Below are positions 44,145-53,588 of a DNA stretch of 64,000 nt, piece after piece. The position numbers and the translations under genes were made by a program. The DNA lies in assembly GCF_033546935.1 (NCBI RefSeq), contig NZ_CP137854.1, positions 2,294,001-2,358,000 of the forward strand. Direction: 5' to 3'. The stretch's first letter is position 1, and every line of letters starts with the position of its first letter. The notes beneath the pieces were generated by a model. It had not been told where the DNA came from and searched no databases. It saw only the letters and a program-made list of their open reading frames with translations. The DNA is from Xylophilus sp. GOD-11R. GTDB lineage: Bacteria > Pseudomonadota > Gammaproteobacteria > Burkholderiales > Burkholderiaceae_C.

Positions 44145-45001
44145 GCGGTGGTCTCTTTCTGCTGGCGCGGGGGGAAGAAGCTGATCGGCGAAACGGTGGC
44201 GCTGGAATTGGCGGAGACGGTCGGGTCGGCGGTGGACGGGTCGTCGTGACTGCTGCCCGAAGGCGCGCCGTCGTGGCTGCCCTCCACGTGCAATCCGCAT
44301 TCCTTGGCGCTTTCGCTTTCCCACCACCAGCGGCCTGAGCGGAAGTCCTCGCCCAGCGTCACCGCGCGGGTGCAGGGCGCGCAGCCGATGCTGGGGAAGA
44401 ACTCGTCGTGCAGCGGGTTGTAAGGCACGCCGTGCAATTCGATGTAGTGCCAGACGTCGCCCCAGGTCCAGGCGGCCAGCGGGTTGACCTTGGCCCGGCC
44501 GGATTCACCCGGCGCCTCGATGTCGTGCACCTCGGCGCGGGCTTGCGACTGCTCGCGCCGCAGCCCGGTGATCCAGGCGCGCTTGCCGGCCAGCGCGGCC
44601 TCCAGCGGCACCATCTTGCGGATGTCGCAGCACTGCTTGCGCAGGCCGATGCTGCGGTACATGGCTTCTTCGCCGTTCTCGGCGACGAAAGCGGCTGCCA
44701 CGGCGGCGTCGGGGCGGTAGACCTCGACCGTGCGCTGGTAGTGGGCTTCGAGCCGGCCGATGAGCGCGACGGTCGGCTCGTGCAGCTTGCCGGTGTCGAG
44801 CACGAAGACGGCCGAGGCGATGCCGCCGCGCTGGATCAGGTCGGTGACGACCATGTCTTCGGCGCCCAGGCTCGACGCCTGGGTCAGCGGGCTGTACTCG
44901 CGCTCGGCGCGCTGCAGCAGCGCGATCGAATGCGCGACCTTGGCGTCGAAATCGGCCGACGGGCGTCCCCGCTGCAGGGCCAGCAATGCGTTCGTCGTCA
45001 T
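44141..45001 (-). CDS. cysH: Assimilatory APS reductase (CysH, Fe-S type) with extended C-terminal tail
   Basis: A 286-residue reductase. The paired cysteines in RKQCCDIRK (124-125) and CxxC in SIGCAPCTRA (207, 210) are the ligands of the 4Fe-4S cluster that marks APS reductases rather than PAPS reductases. ECGLH (234-238) holds the catalytic cysteine. Normally the protein ends close to that motif, but here another 48 Ser/Thr/Pro/Asp-rich residues follow up to the cysD overlap. Absence of an APS kinase gene in the cluster agrees with direct APS use. Confidence 0.93.
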   Translation of the reverse strand: MTTNALLALQRGRPSADFDAKVAHSIALLQRAEREYSPLTQASSLGAEDMVVTDLIQRGGIASAVFVLDTGKLHEPTVALIGRLEAHYQRTVEVYRPDAAVAAAFVAENGEEAMYRSIGLRKQCCDIRKMVPLEAALAGKRAWITGLRREQSQARAEVHDIEAPGESGRAKVNPLAAWTWGDVWHYIELHGVPYNPLHDEFFPSIGCAPCTRAVTLGEDFRSGRWWWESESAKECGLHVEGSHDGAPSGSSHDDPSTADPTVSANSSATVSPISFFPPRQQKETTA

Positions 45002-45008
45002 GGCGCGA

Positions 45009-45410
45009 TCAGGCGGCGGCCGTGGCCGCGAAGTGGGGCGCGACGGTGACCGCGTCGCCCTGGTAGAACGCCGGAAAGCGCTCGAACTGGCGGGCAGCCG
45101 CCGAGGCATCGAGGCCGGCCTTGAGCACCGCGCTCGAAAAGCCCATGCGCGACATCTGCACCAGCTGGTCGATCAGCACGTCGCCGGTGGCGCGGATGTC
45201 GCCCTTGAAACCCAGGCGGCGGCGCAGCAGGAACGCCTGGCTGTAGGCACGGCCGTCGGTGAACTTGGGGAACACGAGCTCGATGCGCTGCAGATCGCCC
45301 AGGCGATCGGCGAGGGTCAGCGGGTCTTCGTCATTGGCAAGCGTCAACACCGCCGGCAGGTCGTCGGTGGCGTCGTCGGCGGACAGGATGCGCAGGGGCA
45401 GGGTGGTCAT
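45009..45410 (-). CDS. DUF934 family protein of the sulfur assimilation operon
   Basis: A 133-residue soluble protein between cysI and cysH. The core LVFPKFTDGRAYSQAFLLRRRLGFKGDIRATGDV and the QLVQMSRMGFSS segment identify DUF934. It is linked almost always to cysI/cysH in proteobacteria and is thought to support sulfite reduction, but the role is not established here. It lies eight bases before cysH and 32 after cysI, so it is within the operon. Confidence 0.9.
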   Translation of the reverse strand: MTTLPLRILSADDATDDLPAVLTLANDEDPLTLADRLGDLQRIELVFPKFTDGRAYSQAFLLRRRLGFKGDIRATGDVLIDQLVQMSRMGFSSAVLKAGLDASAAARQFERFPAFYQGDAVTVAPHFAATAAA

Positions 45411-45442
45411 CGCGGGATCTCTTTCTTCTGCAGGCGCGGTCT

Positions 45443-47221
45443 TCAAGCGACCGCTTCTTCGGCCTTCGGTGCGCGGGCGGCATTGGCAGCGACCTTGAAG
45501 GGTTCGATGCCGACGCGGCGCAGGGTGGCGATGAAGGTCTCGCCTTGCTCGCGGGTGTCGCGGTAGGCACCGAGCACCGCCTCGATCACGTCCGGCACTT
45601 CGGCGCCGGTGAACGACGGGCCGACGACCTTCCCGGCCTGCGGGCTGCCCGACAGCGTGGAGCCGTCGGAGCCGCCGAGCGTGACCTGGTACCACTCCTT
45701 GCCGTCCTTGTCGACGCCGAGGATGCCGATGTGGCCGCTGTGGTGGTGGCCGCAGGAATTGATGCAGCCGCTGATGTGCAGGTCGATCTCGCCGATGTCG
45801 TCGAGCTCGTCGAGGTCCTGGTAGCGCTCGGTGATGGCGGCGGCGATCGGCAGCGAACGGGCGTTGGCCAGGGCGCAGAAGTCGCCGCCGGGGCAGGCGA
45901 TCATGTCGGTGAGCAGATGCACGTTGGTGCTGGCGAATCCGGCGGCGCGGGCGGCCTGCCAGAGTGCGTGCAGCTCGGCGGCGGGCACCCAGGGCAGCAG
46001 CAGGTTTTGGTCGTGCGTCACGCGGGCTTCGCCGGCGGAGAAGCGGTCGGCCAGGGCGGCGGCGGTGTCGAGCTGGTCGGCGGTGGCGTCGCCGGGCGAC
46101 AGCCCCGGGCGCTTGAACGACAGCGTGACGGCACGCAGCGCGGGGTTCTGGTGCGGCGCGACATTACGCTGCAGCCAGCGCGCGAAGGCGGGCTCGGCGG
46201 CGGCGGCCTGGGCCAGCGCCGCATCGGCGGAGGCGGCATCGCCCAGCGGGGCCAGCGCCGGCGGCACGAAGGACGCGGCGACGCGGTCATATTCGGCCTG
46301 GCTGATGGTGTGCGGCGCGCCGTCGTGCTCCACGATCTGGCGGTATTCGGCTTCCACGTCGTCGATATAGCGCTGGCCTTCGGCCTTCACCAGGATCTTG
46401 ATGCGCGCCTTGTAGATGTTGTCGCGCCGGCCGTAGCGGTTGTAGACCCGCACCACGGCTTCGAGGTAATTGAGGATCTGGTCCCAGGGCAGGAACTCGC
46501 GCAGCACGGTGCCCACGATGGGTGTGCGGCCCATGCCGCCGCCGGCCGCCACGCGGAAGCCGAGCGCGCCGGTGTCGTCGCGCAGCAGGTGCAGGCCGAC
46601 GTCGTGCCAGGCGGTGGCAGCGCGGTCTTCGGTGGCGCCCGTGATCGCGATCTTGAACTTGCGAGGCAGGAAGGCGAACTCGGGGTGCAGCGTGCTCCAC
46701 TGGCGCATGATTTCGCCGAAGGGGCGCGGATCGGCGATCTCGTCGGCCGCGACGCCCGCACGTTCGTCGGTGGTGATGTTGCGGATGCAGTTGCCGCTGG
46801 TCTGGATGCCGTGCATGTCGACGCTGGCCAGCAGGTCCATCACGTCAGCCGATTTGGCCAGCGGAATCCAGTTGAACTGCACGTTCTGGCGGGTGGTGAA
46901 GTGGCCGCAATGCGTCGGCAGCGAGGTGGTGCCGAGGGCGCCCTGGCCTTCCATGGCGCGCTGGAAGACTTCCGCCTCGGGTTCGTCGTATTCCCGGGCG
47001 ATGCGACCGAGCACGCGGATCTGGGCGCTGGAAATTTCGCCGTAAGGCACGGCCACGCGCAGCATTGGGGCGTAGCGCTGCACGTACCAGCCGTTCTGCA
47101 GGCGCAGGGGCTTGAATTCATCGTCCGACAGGGCGCCGGCCTGCCAGCGCTCGAGTTGGTCGCGGTATTGGTCCGCGCGCTGGCGTACGAATTGACGATC
47201 GAATTCTGTGTATTGGTACAT
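45443..47221 (-). CDS. cysI: Siroheme nitrite/sulfite reductase (CysI)
   Basis: A 592-residue siroheme enzyme that reduces sulfite to sulfide with six electrons. It has the two ferredoxin-like half domains and the cluster motifs CPGGDFC (C-x5-C) and CINSCG (C-x3-C), with the siroheme Arg/Lys region around TRQNVQFNWIP and HLLRDDTGALGF. There is no CysJ flavoprotein gene in the window, so electrons must come from a ferredoxin or another carrier. The ATG at 47221 (MYQYTEFDRQF) is chosen. It is the first gene of the leftward operon cysI, DUF934, cysH, cysD, cysN. Confidence 0.94.
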   Translation of the reverse strand: MYQYTEFDRQFVRQRADQYRDQLERWQAGALSDDEFKPLRLQNGWYVQRYAPMLRVAVPYGEISSAQIRVLGRIAREYDEPEAEVFQRAMEGQGALGTTSLPTHCGHFTTRQNVQFNWIPLAKSADVMDLLASVDMHGIQTSGNCIRNITTDERAGVAADEIADPRPFGEIMRQWSTLHPEFAFLPRKFKIAITGATEDRAATAWHDVGLHLLRDDTGALGFRVAAGGGMGRTPIVGTVLREFLPWDQILNYLEAVVRVYNRYGRRDNIYKARIKILVKAEGQRYIDDVEAEYRQIVEHDGAPHTISQAEYDRVAASFVPPALAPLGDAASADAALAQAAAAEPAFARWLQRNVAPHQNPALRAVTLSFKRPGLSPGDATADQLDTAAALADRFSAGEARVTHDQNLLLPWVPAAELHALWQAARAAGFASTNVHLLTDMIACPGGDFCALANARSLPIAAAITERYQDLDELDDIGEIDLHISGCINSCGHHHSGHIGILGVDKDGKEWYQVTLGGSDGSTLSGSPQAGKVVGPSFTGAEVPDVIEAVLGAYRDTREQGETFIATLRRVGIEPFKVAANAARAPKAEEAVA

Positions 47222-47261
47222 CGTGGAATTGCTTGGGCCCCACCGGGGCCAGGGGATGAAA

Positions 47262-47281
47262 GACTTTAAGCCTTTGAAGTC
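47262..47281. promoter_or_regulatory. Imperfect inverted repeat upstream of cysI
   Basis: GACTTTAA and TTGAAGTC form eight-base arms with one mismatch around GCCT, 41 bases before the cysI ATG in a 124-base AT-rich gap. The position and form would suit a LysR-type activator such as CysB. The ATTCGTT heptamer next to it recurs (on the plus strand) before the sulfate-binding protein gene. This is a candidate only. Confidence 0.4.
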
Positions 47282-47345
47282 TAAAGCCCAACGAATCAAT
47301 CGTTGTTGCTATATATAGATCCGTTATGAGGAAAGCGGAACTTGC

Positions 47346-49067
47346 TTATGCGTTTCCTGTTTTTCGTGCAATCCGGCGCACGATGCGCTTGGTGCCGACG
47401 GCTTTGACCAGTCCGGCGTCGACCGGCATCGGCTCGCCGTGCAGGCGTGCGGCCAGGATCTCCGCGCACAGCACCGCCATGGTGATGCCACGGGCGCCGA
47501 GCGCGGTGCAGGCCCAGACGCGGCTGGTGTCGTCGGGCCACGGGCCGACGATGGGCAGGCGGTCGGGGGAAGTTCCGCGCACACCGCGCCAGTCGGATGC
47601 GGCGGTGAACATGGTCGGCAAGGCCGGTTCCAGCAAGGGCAAGAGCTCGGCCAGGCGTTGCCGGTTGCCGGCGCGATGGGTTTCGAGTTCCCCGTCGGGC
47701 ACCACCACGGCTGCGCTGTCGCGTTCGAAGCTGGCGCCGGTCAGCCAGAAATTGGCCCCGCTGTGGTCCGGCACGCGGGGCAGGAAATGGCCGTGCCCGT
47801 TCCAGGGGCCATCGACGGCTGGCGCGTCGTCGGTCGGTCCGTAGGAAACCTGGCCCGCGACCGGTTGCAACGTCAGTCCGTACCCGAGCTGCAGGCCGCT
47901 GGCGTGCCCGGTCGCGATGATCACCAGGGTTTCCGCTTCGATCGCTGCCAAATCGAGCGCTTCGCCGTAGCGGACGGTCACGCCGGGTGTCGCCAGCATC
48001 GCCCGCACCAGCGCAGCCGGGCGCATCCAGCCTGCCTGGCGGTGGAAGACGGGAAGCTGGCCTTCGCGGATCTGCGTGACGCCGGAAATGTCCCAATCCA
48101 CGCTGCGTTCGAGTAATTCGTCCGCGGTGGCGCAGAGGCTGCGCACGCCGGCGCGACTCAGGCGTGACAGCACGGCATCGTCGGCAGACACATGCGGCGC
48201 GAACAGCCCCGCCGGCACGCCGGACGCTCCGCTGGCCGGGCTGTTCGCCGGATCGAACACCGTCGCGCGCCAGCCGCGCAGTGCGAGGCTGCGCGCCGCT
48301 GCCGCTCCCGCAAGACCCGCGCCGGCGACGACACACCGGCCGGGCGCTCGATCCGGCAACGCCACATGGCGGGCCGGCAGGTGGACCAGTTCGGCCTGAA
48401 GGTTATGCCGTTTGGGCGGAACGCCTTCGACCTTGCGCACCGAAAAGCCGGCAGCGGTCAGCCCGTCGCGCACCGTGCGAGCCACTGTCCAGGTCGACAG
48501 GCGCGCACCGGGCCGGCAGCAACGCGCGACCGCGCGCAGGGTTTCGGCGCGCCACATGTCGGGATTGCGATCGGGACTGAAACCATCCAGGTAGACCGAG
48601 TCGGCCCAGCGGCCGAGTCCGCGCAGGGCCTCGGCGCTGTCGCCGACGAGTAGCGTCAGCAGAACGCGCCCGCCGTCGAGGGACAGCCGATGCGTGCCGG
48701 CATCGAGCCCCCACCAGGCGTCGGCGAGCTGGCGTCCCAGGTCGTCGAAGCCGGGATCGACCTGGGCATTGCGCCGCACGTCGTCCGCATCCGCCGGCCA
48801 GGCTTCCGTCGCGACATAGTGCAGCGTCGCCGGCCGGTCGGGGTCGTCGCGCCAGGCTTTCCAGGTGGCGAGAAAGTTGAGGCCCAGGCCGAAGCCGGTT
48901 TCCAGCACGCACCAGCGCGCCGCGCCGCGCCAGGCCTGCGGCAAACCGCAGCCCGCGACGAAGACCTCACGCGCCTGGGCGAGTCCGCCGTCCTCGCTGC
49001 GGTATCTATCCTGGAATCGGGGGCTGAAAGGCGTGCCGTCGGCCCGCCATTCGACGGGTTCGGCCAC
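47346..49067 (-). CDS. mnmC: Bifunctional tRNA U34 modification enzyme MnmC
   Basis: A 573-residue fusion that finishes mnm5s2U34 in tRNAs. The N-terminal methyltransferase domain (residues 1-220, SAM motif [16 protein letters not shown] and a DGFSP block) is followed by a FAD-dependent amino-acid-oxidase-type domain. That domain carries the dinucleotide motif [17 protein letters not shown] and the late [14 protein letters not shown]. Both halves are in frame and of normal length. It lies upstream of the cys promoter gap and seven to ten bases after yggX, with which it may be co-transcribed. Confidence 0.94.
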   Translation of the reverse strand: MAEPVEWRADGTPFSPRFQDRYRSEDGGLAQAREVFVAGCGLPQAWRGAARWCVLETGFGLGLNFLATWKAWRDDPDRPATLHYVATEAWPADADDVRRNAQVDPGFDDLGRQLADAWWGLDAGTHRLSLDGGRVLLTLLVGDSAEALRGLGRWADSVYLDGFSPDRNPDMWRAETLRAVARCCRPGARLSTWTVARTVRDGLTAAGFSVRKVEGVPPKRHNLQAELVHLPARHVALPDRAPGRCVVAGAGLAGAAAARSLALRGWRATVFDPANSPASGASGVPAGLFAPHVSADDAVLSRLSRAGVRSLCATADELLERSVDWDISGVTQIREGQLPVFHRQAGWMRPAALVRAMLATPGVTVRYGEALDLAAIEAETLVIIATGHASGLQLGYGLTLQPVAGQVSYGPTDDAPAVDGPWNGHGHFLPRVPDHSGANFWLTGASFERDSAAVVVPDGELETHRAGNRQRLAELLPLLEPALPTMFTAASDWRGVRGTSPDRLPIVGPWPDDTSRVWACTALGARGITMAVLCAEILAARLHGEPMPVDAGLVKAVGTKRIVRRIARKTGNA

Positions 49068-49076
49068 GACCCGTGC

Positions 49077-49352
49077 TCAGGCCGCGGTGGGCGGCACGTA
49101 GCCCTGTGCGGCGTCGGCGCCATCGCCGAAAAAGTGCTTTTCCATTTGCCGCGCCAGGTATTGCCGGGCGCGGGCATCGGCCAGATTCAGCCGGTTTTCA
49201 TTGACCAGCATGGTCTGTTGCTTGATCCAGTCGGCCCAGGCTTGCTTGCTGACGTTCTGCCAGATGCGTTTGCCGAGTTCACCGGGGTAGGGAGGGAAGT
49301 CCAGGCCTTCGGCCTCGGTGCCGAGCTTGATGCATTGGACTGTGCGCGCCAT
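49077..49352 (-). CDS. yggX: Fe(2+)-trafficking / oxidative damage protection protein YggX
   Basis: A 91-residue protein starting [20 protein letters not shown] with [19 protein letters not shown], the family pattern including the conserved Cys7. YggX protects Fe-S clusters from oxidation and helps iron movement. Iron-sulfur proteins are abundant in the adjacent sulfur genes, but its usual partner is MutY in other bacteria. It is divergent from the sulfate-binding protein gene. Confidence 0.95.
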   Translation of the reverse strand: MARTVQCIKLGTEAEGLDFPPYPGELGKRIWQNVSKQAWADWIKQQTMLVNENRLNLADARARQYLARQMEKHFFGDGADAAQGYVPPTAA

Positions 49353-49472
49353 CGGGATCTGCCTTTTAAGATGAAATTTCGACTAAACAAAGAGAATTTT
49401 ATTCGTTCTTTGCGCAGTAGCACGCTCTCAGAATCGGGGCTGTCCGAACACAACCCATTGGAAAAAGAGCCC

Positions 49473-50504
49473 ATGCAAGCGCGCCGCGACTTTATCAAGA
49501 TTCCCCTGGCTGCCTCCCTGGCGTCGTTGATGGCCCTGCCGGGCGGCGCGGCCTTTGCGCAGGCACCGGCGGCCGTGACGCTGCTGAACGTTTCCTACGA
49601 TCCGACACGCGAGCTCTACGTCGACTACAACCAGGCCTTCGCCAAGTACTGGAAGGGCAAGACCGGCCAGGACGTGTCGATCAAGCAGTCGCACGGCGGC
49701 TCGGGCAAGCAGGCCCGCTCCATCATCGACGGCATCGATTCCGATGTCGCCACGCTGGCACTCGGCGGCGACATCGACGCGCTGGTCAAGCACAACGGGC
49801 TGGTCAAGGCAGACTGGCAGAAGCGCCTGCCGCACAACTCGGCTCCCTATACGTCCACCATCGTCTTCCTGGTAAAGAAAGGCAACCCCAAGGCCCTGAA
49901 GGACTGGGACGACCTCATCAAGCCGGGCGTGCAGGTGATCACCCCCAACCCCAAGACCTCCGGCGGCGCCCGCTGGAACTACCTGGCCGCCTGGGAGTTC
50001 GGCCGCCGCAAATACAAGGGCGACCAGGGCGCGGCCGACTACATTGGCAAGCTGTTCAAGAACGTGCCGGTGCTCGACACCGGCGCGCGGGGCGCCACCA
50101 TCACCTTCGTGCAGCGTGGCGTGGGCGATGTGCTCCTGGCCTGGGAGAACGAAGCCTTCCTGGCGTTGAAGGAGTTCGGTCCAGACAAGTTCGAGATCGT
50201 CGTGCCCTCGGTTTCCATCCTGGCCGAGCCTTCGGTGGCCGTGGTCGACAAGGTGGTCGATCGCCGCGGCACCCGCGCCGTCGCCGAGGAATACCTCAAG
50301 TACCTGTATTCCGACGAAGGCCAGGACATCGCCGGCCGCAATTTCTACCGCCCGACCGGCGACAAGGCCAAGTCCAAATACGACAAGCAGTTCCCCAAGC
50401 TCGACCTCGTCACCATCGACTCGGCCTTCGGCGGCTGGGAGAAGGCCGACAAGACGCACTTCGCCGACGGCGGCAGCTTCGACAAGCTCTACGTGCCCAA
50501 GTGA
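49473..50504 (+). CDS. sbp: Sulfate/thiosulfate ABC transporter substrate-binding protein
   Basis: A 343-residue periplasmic sulfate-binding protein. The signal peptide is [20 protein letters not shown] with cleavage near AFA. Family blocks are [59 protein letters not shown] and RNFYRPT. The ATG at 49473 follows AAAGAG. No permease or ATPase gene follows, so it must work with CysTWA encoded elsewhere. The preceding AT-rich 100 bases carry the ATTCGTT heptamer also seen before cysI. Confidence 0.94.
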   Translation: MQARRDFIKIPLAASLASLMALPGGAAFAQAPAAVTLLNVSYDPTRELYVDYNQAFAKYWKGKTGQDVSIKQSHGGSGKQARSIIDGIDSDVATLALGGDIDALVKHNGLVKADWQKRLPHNSAPYTSTIVFLVKKGNPKALKDWDDLIKPGVQVITPNPKTSGGARWNYLAAWEFGRRKYKGDQGAADYIGKLFKNVPVLDTGARGATITFVQRGVGDVLLAWENEAFLALKEFGPDKFEIVVPSVSILAEPSVAVVDKVVDRRGTRAVAEEYLKYLYSDEGQDIAGRNFYRPTGDKAKSKYDKQFPKLDLVTIDSAFGGWEKADKTHFADGGSFDKLYVPK

Positions 50505-50579
50505 ACCGTCGGCGCCGTTGGCGCTAGGCCGATCGGACTGGCCCGGCCCATGCGGGCGGCCGAGTCCGCCACACAGAAT

Positions 50580-50621
50580 GCTCCCGAACTTTGCAGGCTA
50601 GTGCTTGCTTCATTCGGGAGC
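50580..50621 (+). promoter_or_regulatory. Hairpin that covers the ribosome binding site of the esterase gene
   Basis: GCTCCCGAA (50580-50588) is the exact complement of TTCGGGAGC (50613-50621), with a 24-base loop. The right arm contains GGGAG, the Shine-Dalgarno sequence five bases before the ATG at 50626. If formed in the transcript it would block translation. A thermosensor, protein or small-RNA control is possible; the pairing is seen, the control is inference. Confidence 0.45.
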
Positions 50622-50625
50622 TTTC

Positions 50626-51522
50626 ATGTTTTTGGACCAGACAAAATCTTGGGCGTCGGTGGCGGGCACCCTGCTGCTGGCCGCCGCATTGGCAGGCTGC
50701 GGCAGCGGGGGCGACTCGCCGCTGATACCGGTGCAGAACACGTTCGTGGCCATGGGCGATTCGTTTTCGAGCGGCCACGGCACCGAGGCCTATCCGGACA
50801 TGAGCCAGTGCAGCCGCACCCGCTATTCCTATCCCAACCTGTGGGCGCTGCGGCACGGCCAGCAGGGCTTCACCTTCGTGGCCTGCCAGGGCGCCACCAC
50901 CGACAACGTGCTGCGCACCGCGCAGACGGAGCAGGGCGAGATCCGCCCACAAATCGAGGCGGTGACCGCCGCCACGCAGATCGTGACCATCACCATCGGC
51001 GGCAACGACACCGGTTTTTCCGGGATCGCCGACGCGTGCGCGATCAGCGAGATCTTCGATCGCGACAAGGCCTCGTGCCTGCGCAAGATCGAAAACGTGC
51101 TCGACATGGTGCAGGGCTACCAGCTGCTGCCCGACAACACGACCTTCTACCAGCACCTGCTGCGCACCTACCAGGCGATTCGCGGCAGGGCGAGCCCGAC
51201 CGCTGCCATCTTCGTGCTGGGCTATCCGCAGCTCTACTACCTGCCGACCGACCTGGAGGCGATCGGCCCGAACACGCGGCGCAAGGTCAATGAACTGATG
51301 GTGGAGATGAACGCGGTGATCCGGCGAGCGGCCGAAGACGCGGGCGTGACCTTCGTCACCGCCGACGTTCGCTTCGCCGGCCACGGCGCGGCCTGGGACA
51401 ACCCGAACGGGGCCTGGATTAACAACATCACGCTGGAAGACAGCCACTCGAGCCTGCATCCCAACATCGACGGGCACGCGCTCGGCTATCTGGCCTCGCT
51501 CGAGGACGTGACCGGCCGCTGA
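50626..51522 (+). CDS. SGNH-hydrolase lipoprotein (GDSL esterase/lipase)
   Basis: A 298-residue secreted esterase. The signal ends in a lipobox, AAALAGCGSGG, so it should be lipid-anchored. SGNH blocks are FVAMGDSFSSG (nucleophile Ser), CQGATTDN, ITIGGNDTGFS, and the late DSHSSLHPN (Asp/His). It resembles the bacterial SGNH lipases with several disulfide cysteines (five or more Cys here). Its substrate, lipid or polysaccharide ester, is not evident. The ATG at 50626 is preferred over a TTG at 50605. Confidence 0.87.
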   Translation: MFLDQTKSWASVAGTLLLAAALAGCGSGGDSPLIPVQNTFVAMGDSFSSGHGTEAYPDMSQCSRTRYSYPNLWALRHGQQGFTFVACQGATTDNVLRTAQTEQGEIRPQIEAVTAATQIVTITIGGNDTGFSGIADACAISEIFDRDKASCLRKIENVLDMVQGYQLLPDNTTFYQHLLRTYQAIRGRASPTAAIFVLGYPQLYYLPTDLEAIGPNTRRKVNELMVEMNAVIRRAAEDAGVTFVTADVRFAGHGAAWDNPNGAWINNITLEDSHSSLHPNIDGHALGYLASLEDVTGR

Positions 51523-51535
51523 GCCCCGGCGCGGG

Positions 51536-52024
51536 CTACAGGCGGCGGAATTCGGAGAGTTCGCGCGCCAGCCGCGAGAACTCCGAGCGCAGCGCCGGCG
51601 TGGCGCCGTAGAACACCAGGAATTTGCCTGACAGCGTGCGGGCATACAGGCGCGGCGCGACCAGCCAGTCGAGGCCCGGCACCCGCAGCACCTTGCAATA
51701 GGCGAGGTCGGCCAGCGGCAGACGCTTGTGCCAGATCCAGCGCTGCTCCAGGGCCTGCTCGCCCACGGTGGTGCGGCTTCGCAGCACGCAGACCCAGGTC
51801 CAGACCATCAACGCCAAACCGGCGGCTACCCACACCAGGCCCGGGCCGTAGGTGATCGCATCACGCTGCCAGAGCCGGATCACCCAGCCGATGCAGCCGC
51901 CCACCAGCAGGGTGGCGAGGGTCTGAAAAAACCGCGAGAAGGCCGGGCCTTCGACGCGGCCGTCGGTCGGCGCGTAGACGAAAGGCGCCGGCCCGAGGCC
52001 CGCGCCGAAACCCATGGCCATCAT
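51536..52024 (-). CDS. Hypothetical membrane protein with two helices
   Basis: A 162-residue protein that I do not recognise. Two hydrophobic helices (about residues 35-52 and 61-82) are followed by a soluble part with alternating hydrophobic residues (AYCKVLRVPGLDWLVAPRLYAR), reminiscent of bacterial PH-like domains. Its ATG at 52024 overlaps the dctM stop (ATGA), so it is translated with the TRAP permease genes. A role in the transporter is possible but unproven. Confidence 0.75.
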   Translation of the reverse strand: MMAMGFGAGLGPAPFVYAPTDGRVEGPAFSRFFQTLATLLVGGCIGWVIRLWQRDAITYGPGLVWVAAGLALMVWTWVCVLRSRTTVGEQALEQRWIWHKRLPLADLAYCKVLRVPGLDWLVAPRLYARTLSGKFLVFYGATPALRSEFSRLARELSEFRRL

Positions 52025-53547
52025 TTGGCGGGCTCCGCCGGCGCAGGAGCCGGCGTCTGGCCCTGCTTGAACATCTCGTCGATGCGCTTCTGTTGGTCTT
52101 CCTCGGACTCAGAGCTGGCGTCCGGCTCCTCGTTGACCGGCGCTTCGATCTGCACCTTGTCGAGATCGATCTGCTCCTCCTTGTCGAGGAAGATGGTCAC
52201 CGTCTGCGGCACGAAGATCACCACCGCTACCAGCAGCAGTTGCAGCAGCACCCAGGGAATCGAGCCCAGGTAGATGTCGCTGGACTTGATCGGCTTTTCG
52301 ATGCGCTTTTCCTTGAACAGCGTGTCGGCGATGCCGCGCAAATAGAACAGCGCAAAGCCGAAGGGCGGATGCATGAAGCTGGTCTGCATGTTCACGCACA
52401 GCAGCACGCCGAACCACACCAGGTCGATGCCCAGCTTGGCGGCCACCGGCCCGAGCATCGGCAGGATGATGAAGGCGATCTCGAAGAAGTCGAGGAAGAA
52501 CGCCAGGAAGAAGATGAAGATGTTGACCGCGATCAGAAAGCCGACCTGGCCGCCCGGAAGCCCCGACAGCATGTGCTCCACCCACAGCGCGCCGTCCACG
52601 CCCTGGAACACCATCGAGAAGGTGCGCGCACCGATCAGGATGAACACCACCATGGCCGTCAGCCGCATGGTGCCCACCATGGCGTCCCAGATGAGCGCGC
52701 GCGTCAGCCGCTTGTGGATGGCGGCCAGCACCAGCGCGCCCACCACGCCCATGGCGCCGGCTTCGGTCGGCGTGGCGATGGCGGTGTCGATGCCCGGCAG
52801 CCCGCCCATGGAACCCAGCACCGCGAAGATCAGCACCGCCGACGGAATGATGCCGCGCAGACACTTGCCCCACAGCGCCCAGCCTTCGAGCGTGCGCGCC
52901 GACTTGGGCACGCCCGGTACGTGGTGCGGCTTGATCACGCCGAGCGCGAAGGTGTAGGCCGCGAAGAACAGCACCTGCAGGATCGACGGACCCCAGGCGC
53001 CCTTGTACATGTCGCCGACCGAGCGGCCGAGTTGGTCGGCCATGACGATCAGCACCAGCGAAGGCGGCACCAGTTGGGTGATGGTGCCCGAGGCCGCCAG
53101 TACGCCGGTGGCGTAACGCATGTTGTAGCCGTAGCGGATCATCACCGGCAGCGAGATCAGCGCCATGGCGATCACCTGGCCGGCCACCGTGCCGGTGATG
53201 GCGCCGAGGATGAAGCCCACGATGATCACCGAGTAGCCGAGCCCGCCCCGGACCGGCCCGAAGAGCTGGCCCATGGAGTCGAGCATGTCTTCGGCCAGCC
53301 CGCACTTCTCCAGGATGGCACCCATGAAGGTGAAGAAGGGAATCGCCAGCAGCAGTTCGTTGCTCAGGATGCCGAACATGTTGATCGGCAGATTGGCCAT
53401 GAAGCTGGCGGGGAACCAGCCCATCTCGATGGCCAGAAAGCCCGAGCCCAGGCCGAGCGCCGCCAGCGAGAAGGCGACGGGGAAGCCGATCAGCATGATC
53501 AGCACCAGGCCCAGGAACATGAAGGGCGCGAAGTTTTCCATCTGCAT
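52021..53547 (-). CDS. dctM: TRAP transporter large permease (DctM-like)
   Basis: A 508-residue integral membrane protein with about 12-13 helices. The GALIEAGLA-like GAILEKCGLAEDML, SLVLIVMADQLG and the MGVVGALVLA segments match DctM-type TRAP carriers. It is longer than the usual 430 residues. The extra part is at the C-terminus, where a hydrophobic helix is followed by about 60 acidic residues (PVNEEPDASSESEEDQQKR). TRAP systems import carboxylates or other small solutes with Na+. No DctP binding-protein gene is visible nearby. Confidence 0.9.
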   Translation of the reverse strand: MQMENFAPFMFLGLVLIMLIGFPVAFSLAALGLGSGFLAIEMGWFPASFMANLPINMFGILSNELLLAIPFFTFMGAILEKCGLAEDMLDSMGQLFGPVRGGLGYSVIIVGFILGAITGTVAGQVIAMALISLPVMIRYGYNMRYATGVLAASGTITQLVPPSLVLIVMADQLGRSVGDMYKGAWGPSILQVLFFAAYTFALGVIKPHHVPGVPKSARTLEGWALWGKCLRGIIPSAVLIFAVLGSMGGLPGIDTAIATPTEAGAMGVVGALVLAAIHKRLTRALIWDAMVGTMRLTAMVVFILIGARTFSMVFQGVDGALWVEHMLSGLPGGQVGFLIAVNIFIFFLAFFLDFFEIAFIILPMLGPVAAKLGIDLVWFGVLLCVNMQTSFMHPPFGFALFYLRGIADTLFKEKRIEKPIKSSDIYLGSIPWVLLQLLLVAVVIFVPQTVTIFLDKEEQIDLDKVQIEAPVNEEPDASSESEEDQQKRIDEMFKQGQTPAPAPAEPAK

Positions 53548-53588
53548 GGGTTGGTCTCCTCGGTTTTTTTCTAGTTATGGCGCCCGCG

